Source: Clostridia bacterium (GTDB lineage: Bacteria > Bacillota > Clostridia > Saccharofermentanales > UBA5734). Taken from it: a DNA stretch of 9,672 nt. Of this stretch, positions 1 through 6,207 are shown piece by piece; position 1 is the first letter of the stretch; every line of letters starts with the position of its first letter. Made by a program: the position numbers and the translations under genes. The notes below the pieces were generated by a model that saw only the letters and a list, made by a program, of their open reading frames with translations, searched no databases and was not told where the DNA came from. Location of the stretch: contig RZZF01000047.1 of assembly GCA_009929975.1 (NCBI GenBank), forward strand, positions 1 through 9,672. Reading direction: 5' to 3'.

Positions 1-511
1 CGTCCGCTGGTTCCAGTGGGGCACGTTCCTGCCGGTCATGCGTCTGCATGGCGACCGCCTGCCCTATCAGGATCCACCGGTTGAATACTATGGCCAGATC
101 AAACGCTTCGGCAGCGGCGCGGACAATGAGGTCTGGTCATTCGGCGATGACAACTATGAGATCCTCAAGCACTATCTGCAGATCAGGGAAGCCCTCAAAC
201 CGTATATCCACCAGATCATGCAGGAAGCCCATGAAAATGGCAGCCCGGCGATGCGGACGATGTTCTATCAGTTCCCGGACGATCCCGCCTGCTGGGAGGC
301 TGAAGATCAATATATGTTCGGTCCTGACCTGCTCGTCGCACCGGTGTTCGAAGCCGGTCAGACAAGCCGTCCGGTTGTTCTGCCGGCAGGCTGCCGCTGG
401 CGCGAGGTCGCGACCGGCAAGGTCATCAGCGGCGGCCAGACGGTGATCGCCGCTACCCCGATCGAAACGATTCCCTTGTTCGTCCGCGAAGGCGCCGAAC
501 TGCCGTTATAA
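1..511 (+). CDS. GH31 alpha-glycosidase, C-terminal fragment (5' end outside window)
   Basis: The reading frame is open from the left edge (first full codon at 2) to TAA at 509-511, giving about 169 residues with no start in view. It matches the C-terminal quarter of the next gene, with about 108 of 169 residues identical by hand alignment. The fragment carries the end of the TIM barrel with the conserved PVMRLHGDR segment, then the WSFGDDNYEILK and YMFGPD-LLVAPV segments, then the C-terminal beta-sandwich ending in IPLFVRE. These are hallmarks of glycoside hydrolase family 31, which cleaves alpha-linked glucosides, xylosides and related bonds with retention. The nucleophile and acid/base region lies outside the window, so activity cannot be judged. 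No signal peptide can be assessed. The internal ATG at 38 is in the middle of the conserved domain and is not a real start. It is probably cotranscribed with the following paralogue. Confidence 0.93.
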   Translation, partial: VRWFQWGTFLPVMRLHGDRLPYQDPPVEYYGQIKRFGSGADNEVWSFGDDNYEILKHYLQIREALKPYIHQIMQEAHENGSPAMRTMFYQFPDDPACWEAEDQYMFGPDLLVAPVFEAGQTSRPVVLPAGCRWREVATGKVISGGQTVIAATPIETIPLFVREGAELPL

Positions 512-517
512 AGGAGG
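510..517 (+). promoter_or_regulatory. Shine-Dalgarno site for the complete GH31 gene
   Basis: The sequence AAAGGAGG is an almost perfect anti-16S match. It lies 10 bases before the ATG at 528 and overlaps the stop codon of the upstream GH31 gene. This fixes the start and suggests that the two genes are read from one transcript. Confidence 0.85.
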
Positions 518-527
518 CAATTGCATC

Positions 528-2615
528 ATGGCAATTTTTGATATCAGCAATCAACAGCTGCTGCGCCGCCAGGGTGATGAACAGATTCTGATTCAGCCCT
601 GGGGTAAGGACGGACTTCGTGTCCGGGTTACCCGCAACGCGAATCTGGATACCGATCAGGATTGGGCCCTGCTGCCGCAGCCAACCGACGCACAGGCGGA
701 GGTTCGCCGGGTCAAGACGAAACCGTCCAATAAGAAACAACTGGCATCCGCCGGCAATCCGGGCGAGGACGCGCCGCTGGTCGAGGAAGAAAACGCCGCG
801 GCGATTACCAACGGCCGGCTGACGGCGTTTGTCGACCGCCATGGCTACATCTCCTTTCGCAATCAGCGCGGCGAGGAGCTGCTGCGTGAATATGTACGCA
901 ACCGCAGCGATCTGTCCGAATACAGTGTGCCGCTGGCGATGAAAGCGCGCCATCTGCTGCCGCATTCAGGCACGGATGACTACCGCCTGATCATGTCGTT
1001 TGAAGCCTATGACAACGAAAAACTCTACGGCATGGGCCAGTATCAGGAGGACCGGCTGAACCTCAAAGGCGCGAAACTGGAACTGGCGCAGCGAAACAGC
1101 CAGATCTCCTCACCATTTCTGGTTTCCAGCCGCGGCTACGGTTTTCTCTGGAATAACCCCGCTGTCGGCGATGTGACCTTCGCCCGCAATGTCACCCGCT
1201 GGACCGCCCGCTCCACCCGCCAGATCGACTACTGGATCTGCGCCGGCGATACACCGGCTGAGATTGAAGAAGCCTATGCCGGGGTGACCGGCACCGTCCC
1301 GATGATGCGGGATGACCTGATGGGCTTCTGGCAGTGCAAGCTGCGCTACCGGACACAGGATGAGCTGCTCGGTGTCGTGCGGGAACACAAACGGCGCGGC
1401 CTGCCGCTCGATGCGATTGTCATCGACTTTTTCCACTGGACCATGCAGGGTGACTGGGAGTTCGATTCGATCGACTGGCCGGATCCGGAGGCCATGGTCG
1501 AGGAACTGAACGCGGCCGGTGTCAATCTGGTAGTCTCCGTCTGGCCGACGGTGGATGTCCGCAGCAAGAATTTCCCTGAACTGGCCGAGAACGGCTATCT
1601 GATCCGCAATGACCGCGGTGGCCTACTGACCAGCCTGTTCATGGGCGATGTGACCCTCTGGGACGCGCTGAACCCGGGTGCCCGTGATTTCATCTGGCGG
1701 ATCTGCAAGAAAAACTACTATGACAAGGGCATCAAGCTGTTCTGGCTCGACAGCGCGGAACCGATCTACAACAACCAGCATATCGACAACCTGCATTATC
1801 ACATGGGTCCGGCGCTGCAGAACAGCAACAGTTATCCCCTCTATTTCGCCAAGGCCTTCTACGACGGCCTGGCAGCTGAGGGGGAACAGGATATCATGTG
1901 CCTGATCCGCTGCGGCTGGGCCGGCAGCCAGCGTTACGGTGCCCTGGTCTGGAGCGGCGATATCCACTCATCCTTCAAATCGATGCGCCAGCAGATCACA
2001 GCCGGCATTAATGCCGGCATGGCCGGCCTGCCCTGGTGGACCACCGATATCGGCAGTTTTCTGGCTGGCTTCCCTGCCCATGATGACTTCCGTGAACTGC
2101 TGGTCCGCTGGTTCGCCTGGGGCTGTTTCCAACCGGTCATGCGGCTGCACGGCGACCGCCTGCCGTACAAAGATCCAGAGCCGCTCTACCGCAACGGAGT
2201 GGAACAGTTCGGAACAGGCGCGGAAAACGAAGTCTGGTCGTTCGGTGATGACAATTACGAAATCCTCAAGAAATATCTGTTTCTGCGTGAGTCGCTCAAA
2301 CCGTACATTCACGATCTGATGAAGGCCGCGCATGAAAAGGGAACGCCGGTCATGCGGCCGCTGTTCTATGAATTCCCGGATGATCCGGCGGCCTGGGATA
2401 TTGATGAGACCTATATGTTCGGGCCGGATATACTGGTCGCCCCGGTCTATGAAGCCGGTGTGGCCACACGGTCGGTTTATCTGCCGGCCGGCGAGACCTG
2501 GCGCGAATCCTCGACCGGTCAATTGCATGATGGCGGACAGTGGGTAACCGCTCACGCTCCGCTCGACGTTATTCCTCTCTTTGTCCGCAGGGATGCTGTC
2601 GGTCTGCCAATCTGA
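528..2615 (+). CDS. GH31 family alpha-glycosidase, complete (alpha-glucosidase or alpha-xylosidase type)
   Basis: This 695-residue protein is a full-length retaining glycoside hydrolase of family 31. Residues 1 to about 255 form the N-terminal beta-sandwich (LYGMGQYQ near 166-172, FLWNNP at 206-211). About 260-560 is the TIM barrel and the rest is the C-terminal beta domains. The nucleophile is D408 in FWLDSAEP and the acid/base is D478 in WSGD. Other conserved active-site segments are VIDFFHW (D300), WWTTDIGS (D507) and MRLHGD (H541). No signal peptide is visible, so it probably acts on an imported oligosaccharide in the cytoplasm. The FFHWT-QGDWEFD loop places it in a GH31 group common in gut Firmicutes and Bacteroidetes. 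It does not show the RxxxW-type sulfoquinovose-binding pattern I recall from E. coli YihQ. Substrate remains open. The start is fixed by a strong ribosome site at 510-517. It lies 16 bases after a paralogue and converges on the isomerase operon. Confidence 0.96.
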   Translation: MAIFDISNQQLLRRQGDEQILIQPWGKDGLRVRVTRNANLDTDQDWALLPQPTDAQAEVRRVKTKPSNKKQLASAGNPGEDAPLVEEENAAAITNGRLTAFVDRHGYISFRNQRGEELLREYVRNRSDLSEYSVPLAMKARHLLPHSGTDDYRLIMSFEAYDNEKLYGMGQYQEDRLNLKGAKLELAQRNSQISSPFLVSSRGYGFLWNNPAVGDVTFARNVTRWTARSTRQIDYWICAGDTPAEIEEAYAGVTGTVPMMRDDLMGFWQCKLRYRTQDELLGVVREHKRRGLPLDAIVIDFFHWTMQGDWEFDSIDWPDPEAMVEELNAAGVNLVVSVWPTVDVRSKNFPELAENGYLIRNDRGGLLTSLFMGDVTLWDALNPGARDFIWRICKKNYYDKGIKLFWLDSAEPIYNNQHIDNLHYHMGPALQNSNSYPLYFAKAFYDGLAAEGEQDIMCLIRCGWAGSQRYGALVWSGDIHSSFKSMRQQITAGINAGMAGLPWWTTDIGSFLAGFPAHDDFRELLVRWFAWGCFQPVMRLHGDRLPYKDPEPLYRNGVEQFGTGAENEVWSFGDDNYEILKKYLFLRESLKPYIHDLMKAAHEKGTPVMRPLFYEFPDDPAAWDIDETYMFGPDILVAPVYEAGVATRSVYLPAGETWRESSTGQLHDGGQWVTAHAPLDVIPLFVRRDAVGLPI

Positions 2616-2647
2616 AAGGAGCGGCAGACCTGACAGCTTCACAAACA

Positions 2648-2683
2648 AAACCCCCTGCCGGCTGACGTGCCGGCAGGGGGTTT
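2648..2683. terminator. Bidirectional rho-independent terminator
   Basis: A perfect 12-bp stem, CCCCCTGCCGGC (2651-2662) with GCCGGCAGGGGG (2669-2680), encloses a 6-base loop. Three flanking A-T pairs extend it to 15 bp. On the plus strand it is followed by TTTGTGTT, and on the minus strand by TTTTGTTTGT. It lies 33 bases after the GH31 stop and about 47 bases after the isomerase stop, so it can end both convergent transcripts. Confidence 0.92.
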
Positions 2684-2729
2684 GTGTTACATCCTGATGA
2701 TCATGGGCTTTCAGGGACTGACGATACGC

Positions 2730-4109
2730 TCAGGGATGGTCGTGCGTCACGTCCATATAGCGGCACGCCTCTTCGAATACCCCGCGATAGTGGCCATGGG
2801 CACCGATGATATGGTGGATATAGGGCCCATAGATCAGTTTCTTTTCCCAGCGGACCCAGTCATCCGTCTCGACCCAGACATAATTGCCATCGGTCGGCGG
2901 ACCGTCGGTTCCGCGGCATTCATCCGCAAACAGCATATACTGTCCGTTCGCCGCGTCAAATCGACAGAGCGTGATGTCGCCGCCCTTGATTTCCCAGGCG
3001 CCATGACAGCCGATAATCGCTTTATCGGCCCCTTCTTTCGCCAGTGATGAAGGGAACGGACCGCAGTGCCAGAGCAGCTCCGCGTTATCATTATCCGGAT
3101 GGCGGATGGTCAGATCGGCCAGGAAAGGCATGGTGCGTCCGCGGGTCGCGGCCAGCATCAGCGCCTGGGAGATCGCGCCGTGGATATCGTTCTCACAGGC
3201 CGTCGGCAGCCCGCGGTCGCCCAGGTCGCCCCAGACAAAGCAGGGACGGATGCCGAAATTAGCCTGGAACAGCTGCCAGCATTCGCCGGACACCACACCG
3301 CACTCATACTTGGTGGCCAGATCAACAATCGCCAGCTCCAGCGCGGCCATATTGCGGATCGCCTCATCCTTCATCTGCTCAAAGCGGAAGGTTTGGCGCC
3401 ACTCCTCCAATAGCTGATCAATGCGTGCCGGATCGTTCTCAAGGACCTGTTTGACCTGACGAATGATCTCCGCGGATTCGACTGGGATCACCTCGATGCC
3501 GAATTTTTCCATCAGTTCACTCTCATTGACCTTGACGCTGAGAAACTGGCGCGGCCGGGTCGACAGCTGGAGTACACGCAGGCTGCGGAAGGCCTTGACG
3601 ACTGAGGCGGCGCGGATGAACCGGTCCAGCTCTTCGGCCAGTACCGGCGCGTCCAGATGGCAATTTTCAATATAAGTGAAGGGAACGCCATAGCGCTGCA
3701 AAGCCCGGCTTGACGCAAACAAGCCACATTGAATGTCGGCCTGGCGATTGGGCGCGTCAGCCGGTGGGCGTTCATCCCGCGGACCCCAGAGCAGGGTCGG
3801 CACCCCAAGGGCTTTCGCCAGTTTGCCGATCGGTTCTTCCTGTCCGAAATTGGTATGAGGCAGAATCAGCGCATCGACACCGCGTTCGCGGAACAGACGG
3901 ACAACCGCCGGAACATCACTGGTTTCGACCAGCAGTCCTTCCTCATTGATCGAATCGATATCGACTATCTCAACATCGCCCATCTGTTCCAGTAATTCCC
4001 GCAGCCGGGCCATGATCGGGCCTTTGTTCGCCCGGGCATTGACCGGCGATGGGAAAAAATCACGACGTGTCGGGGCAATACCGACGGTGATTTTACGATA
4101 ATCGTACAT
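2730..4109 (-). CDS. FucI/AraA-superfamily sugar isomerase (COG2407 type)
   Basis: This 459-residue protein looks like the compact branch of the L-fucose/L-arabinose isomerase superfamily, which interconverts an aldose and a ketose using a divalent metal. The N-terminal half (to about 215) has Rossmann-like segments, including GVDALILPHTNFGQEE and PTLLWGPRDE. The C-terminal half has the isomerase core: SGECW (E276), ACENDIHGA (E306), LLWHCGP (H348) and IIGAHGHY (H438/H440). These are my candidates for metal and base residues, by analogy to E/E/H/H in AraA. At 459 residues it is shorter than FucI (about 590) and slightly shorter than AraA (about 500). The frame stays open upstream to 4403, but that extension overlaps the kinase gene. 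MYDYRKI at 4109 with a ribosome site at 4116-4124 is the likely start. It is the last gene of the operon, 25 bases after the kinase stop. The sugar substrate is not identifiable. Confidence 0.88.
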   Translation of the reverse strand: MYDYRKITVGIAPTRRDFFPSPVNARANKGPIMARLRELLEQMGDVEIVDIDSINEEGLLVETSDVPAVVRLFRERGVDALILPHTNFGQEEPIGKLAKALGVPTLLWGPRDERPPADAPNRQADIQCGLFASSRALQRYGVPFTYIENCHLDAPVLAEELDRFIRAASVVKAFRSLRVLQLSTRPRQFLSVKVNESELMEKFGIEVIPVESAEIIRQVKQVLENDPARIDQLLEEWRQTFRFEQMKDEAIRNMAALELAIVDLATKYECGVVSGECWQLFQANFGIRPCFVWGDLGDRGLPTACENDIHGAISQALMLAATRGRTMPFLADLTIRHPDNDNAELLWHCGPFPSSLAKEGADKAIIGCHGAWEIKGGDITLCRFDAANGQYMLFADECRGTDGPPTDGNYVWVETDDWVRWEKKLIYGPYIHHIIGAHGHYRGVFEEACRYMDVTHDHP

Positions 4110-4115
4110 ATAAAA

Positions 4116-4124
4116 CCTTCCTTT
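4116..4124 (-). promoter_or_regulatory. Shine-Dalgarno site deciding the isomerase start
   Basis: On the minus strand this reads AAAGGAAGG, six bases before the ATG at 4109. It lies in the short gap after the kinase stop codon. It supports the 4109 start over in-frame ATGs farther upstream that fall inside the kinase gene. Confidence 0.75.
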
Positions 4125-4134
4125 CTGATGCGGC

Positions 4135-5133
4135 TCAGCAGGTACTGCTGTCAAGGCCGCTGCTGTCTGGTTCTTGTTCTTCACTGTGCAGCTGCCGGTA
4201 ATAGGCGAGCCGCTCCGGCAGATCATTAAGCTCAATCCGGCCGGTGGCCAGAAAAGCCTCAACCTCAGCGGCAGTCGGCTGAGCAGCCCGGCCGCCGATC
4301 GCGGTGCATTTGATCGCGGATGAAGCACTGGCCCAGCGGGCACATTCGACCGGGGACAGTCCCCGCTCCATCCCGACAATATAAGCACCATGGAATGTAT
4401 CACCGCATCCGGTGGTATCGATCACCCGATCAACAGGAAACGCCGGCAGTTGAAAGGGTCCATCCGGCCCGATCCCGGCACAGCCCTGCTCACCCAGAGT
4501 GAAGATGACCGTATGCGGACCATGTGCCATCATGTCGCGACAGCATTCGAAGACATCGGCCCGCTGATAACGGGTTTCCCAGTAGTACTCCGATGTGATG
4601 TAGATCGTCGCGTATTCGAGCATCGATTCCTGCTGCGGTGAATGCATCGACGCGTCAAACATGACCTCACCGCCCTGCCCGCGAATGAGCGCCGCGGCCA
4701 TGCGGGAGGCTTCAGTCGGACTGTCCAGCAGAAGGTACTGCGCGGTTTTCAGGTAATTCAGATCAATCTCTTCCGGCCGGATCGGCTCAAAAGGCCGCTG
4801 CGCACCAAGAAAAGAACGGCTGTGCGTCGCGTCGTCGGACAGGCTGATGACATACGGGGTCGCCATGCCCGGCCGGACGATCAGGCCACAGGTTTCAACC
4901 TGATGTCGCTGAAAATCAATCCGCTGGGCCCGGCCGTTGGTATCATCACCGACGGCGCCGATGATGCCGGCGGACAGGCCCTGCCGGGCAGCGGTGACAA
5001 TCGCGGTGGCCGCGTTGCCACCAAACTGCCAGGAATCATCGATCATCCGGGCATTCTGCCCGGGCCGGGGCATTTTATCGATGTGAACAAGATAGTCACT
5101 GACGGGGGTACATAAAGCGATTGCGCGGGGCAT
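4135..5133 (-). CDS. PfkB (ribokinase-like) family sugar kinase
   Basis: This 332-residue protein is an ATP-dependent sugar kinase of the PfkB/ribokinase fold. It shows the N-terminal glycine motif FGGNAATA (37-44) and IGAVGDD (58-64). The C-terminal signature DTTGCGDTFHGA (239-250) contains the catalytic base D245 and the anion hole. Most PfkB proteins have GAGD where this one has GCGD. The later segment KCTAIGGRA (275-283) is shared with several ketose kinases. Its likely job is to phosphorylate the ketose made by the isomerase, preparing it for the aldolase. I chose the start at 5133 because AGGA lies 8 bases before it and the beta-strand begins at once. An upstream in-frame ATG at 5157 would add 8 residues but has no ribosome site. 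Residues I recall as sulfonate ligands in E. coli YihV (K27, N109, R138) are not matched here by hand alignment. The gene begins 33 bases after the aldolase stop. Confidence 0.92.
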   Translation of the reverse strand: MPRAIALCTPVSDYLVHIDKMPRPGQNARMIDDSWQFGGNAATAIVTAARQGLSAGIIGAVGDDTNGRAQRIDFQRHQVETCGLIVRPGMATPYVISLSDDATHSRSFLGAQRPFEPIRPEEIDLNYLKTAQYLLLDSPTEASRMAAALIRGQGGEVMFDASMHSPQQESMLEYATIYITSEYYWETRYQRADVFECCRDMMAHGPHTVIFTLGEQGCAGIGPDGPFQLPAFPVDRVIDTTGCGDTFHGAYIVGMERGLSPVECARWASASSAIKCTAIGGRAAQPTAAEVEAFLATGRIELNDLPERLAYYRQLHSEEQEPDSSGLDSSTC

Positions 5134-5141
5134 AGCGGATG

Positions 5142-5145
5142 TCCT
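5142..5145 (-). promoter_or_regulatory. Shine-Dalgarno core for the kinase
   Basis: AGGA on the minus strand lies 8 bases before the ATG at 5133. No comparable site precedes the alternative ATG at 5157. The match is short, so the start choice is likely rather than certain. Confidence 0.55.
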
Positions 5146-5166
5146 GCCTTTCGTCATGTTGTTGTG

Positions 5167-6003
5167 TCAGAAAATCGCGATCTGATCAGGATTGAGGATC
5201 GCCATCTTGGCGGCGATGAAATCGGTGACCGGCTGATGGGCACCATGCAGCAGCTGCATGATCGTGCGCGGTTTGTCCTGGCACAGATTCACCATCACAT
5301 TCGCGTATTCCATCAGGTATTCCGTCGCGATATTGGTTTTCGTGATGCCGTGCCGGACGGCTTCTTTGAGCTGATCGACCGGGATCATTGAGGTTCCATG
5401 CAGCACCAGGGGAGCGTCTGTCGCTTCATGAATCGACTGAAGCAGCGGGATATCCAGCTCCGGCTCGTCAATATAGACACCGTGGCTGTTGCCGATGGCA
5501 ACCGCCAGCGTATCAATACCGGTCGCCTCAACAAACCGGGCCGCTTCTTCCGGCTGGGTGAACAGACCACGGTTGACCGCTTCTTCGCGGCCGACCATGC
5601 CGAGCTCACCTTCAACATCGATTCCCATCGCGTGCGCGGCCCGTACGACTTCACGTGTCGCTTTGATATTGTCTTCAAACGGGAGTTTTGAGGCATCGAT
5701 CATGACCGAAGTGAAACCGGTCTTGATCGCCTGCAGGCAGGTATCAAAATCGGGACTGTGATCCAGATGCAGAGCGAACGGCACCGCTGAGCGGCGCCCG
5801 AGGTCCTTAACCATATCGGCAAAGGTCTGCATCGGCATATAGTAGTCGGCGTAATACATGATGATCACCGGGGTTCTGGCCGCTTCAGCCGCGTTGAACA
5901 CCATACGGGTCGTCTCATAGTTGAACGTGTCGTAGGCCGGCACCGCATAGCCTCTGCGGCGGGCGTCCTGCATCAGTTCAGCTGATTGGCATAAAGTTCC
6001 CAT
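5167..6003 (-). CDS. Class II (zinc-dependent) ketose-phosphate aldolase, FbaA/GatY/KbaY family
   Basis: This 278-residue protein has the normal length of the GatY/KbaY branch of class II aldolases, which split ketose phosphates into DHAP and an aldehyde. Catalytic D81 and zinc ligand H82 lie in LHLDHSPD. The other zinc ligands are H174 in AIGNSHGVY and H202 in LVLHGTS. The SVMIDASKLPFEDN segment (99-112), EGELG (131-135) and the KTNIATE motif (222-228) with N224 are also present. Two loops differ from the usual consensus: GNSHG instead of GTAHG, and HGTSM instead of HGGSG or HGASG. The latter is the phosphate-binding loop, so the substrate may not be fructose or tagatose 1,6-bisphosphate. 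A ketose 1-phosphate made by the neighbouring kinase is a good candidate (inference). It is the first gene of the operon, with a strong ribosome site at 6009-6017. Confidence 0.93.
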   Translation of the reverse strand: MGTLCQSAELMQDARRRGYAVPAYDTFNYETTRMVFNAAEAARTPVIIMYYADYYMPMQTFADMVKDLGRRSAVPFALHLDHSPDFDTCLQAIKTGFTSVMIDASKLPFEDNIKATREVVRAAHAMGIDVEGELGMVGREEAVNRGLFTQPEEAARFVEATGIDTLAVAIGNSHGVYIDEPELDIPLLQSIHEATDAPLVLHGTSMIPVDQLKEAVRHGITKTNIATEYLMEYANVMVNLCQDKPRTIMQLLHGAHQPVTDFIAAKMAILNPDQIAIF

Positions 6004-6008
6004 GTAAA

Positions 6009-6017
6009 TCCTCCCTT
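6009..6017 (-). promoter_or_regulatory. Shine-Dalgarno site for the aldolase
   Basis: AAGGGAGGA on the minus strand lies 5 bases before the ATG at 6003. It is one of the strongest ribosome sites in the window and fits the first gene of an operon. Confidence 0.85.
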
Positions 6018-6021
6018 GTAT

Positions 6022-6123
6022 TTTACTGAATACACATGACCTGAATCTCGTCGACCGGCTGTGGTTTCCGGTAAACGCGAATCAATCCATATTCATTATC
6101 TTGTGGGGTTATGGTTCAGTAAA
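6022..6123. repeat. 9-base inverted repeat flanking the operon promoter and leader (candidate operator)
   Basis: TTTACTGAA at 6022-6030 and its exact complement TTCAGTAAA at 6115-6123 are 93 bases apart centre to centre, close to nine helical turns. One half covers the predicted -35 box and the other lies in the leader just before the ribosome site. The arrangement would suit a regulator that binds both sites, such as the AraC-type protein encoded upstream. Nine bases can match by chance in a region this size, so this is a candidate only. Confidence 0.4.
6095..6123 (-). promoter_or_regulatory. Sigma-70-type promoter of the aldolase-kinase-isomerase operon
   Basis: On the minus strand, a -35 box TTTACT (6118-6123, 4 of 6 consensus) and a -10 box GATAAT (6095-6100, 5 of 6) are separated by exactly 17 bases. 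Transcription would start near 6088, giving a leader of about 85 bases. No terminator is visible between the araC stop (6208) and this promoter, so read-through from araC is also possible. The -35 box is weak and overlaps an inverted-repeat half-site, which suits an activator-dependent promoter. Confidence 0.6.
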
Positions 6124-6207
6124 TGTAATTTCTTGCTGATGGCATATACGATCTTGCTGTCTGCCGCTGTGCCGTCGTTTCCATCGCGGCTGGCCGTTTG
6201 ATTCCCT

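Noticed and set aside
2001..2018. Perfect 18-bp palindrome GCCGGCATTAATGCCGGC inside the complete GH31 gene.
   Set aside because: It arises from two Ala-Gly codon pairs (GCC GGC, itself palindromic) flanking Ile-Asn in the protein, so codon use explains it.
4110..4403. N-terminal extension of the isomerase up to an ATG at 4403.
   Set aside because: It overlaps the kinase coding sequence in another frame, encodes no isomerase-like sequence, and the strong ribosome site and family N-terminus point to 4109.
528..6003. Sulfoquinovose (sulfo-EMP type) degradation locus, suggested by GH31, isomerase, PfkB kinase and class II aldolase together.
   Set aside because: The GH31 loop FFHWT-QGDWEFD lacks the RxxxW-type sulfonate-binding pattern I recall for YihQ, and the kinase lacks counterparts of YihV K27, N109 and R138 by hand alignment. 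No sulfolactaldehyde enzyme or sulfonate exporter is in the window. It remains possible only if a different binding solution is used.
6070..6084. Catabolite-response (cre-like) site GTAAACGCGAATCA in the operon leader.
   Set aside because: It mismatches the cre consensus at several fixed positions and is not palindromic enough to support CcpA binding.
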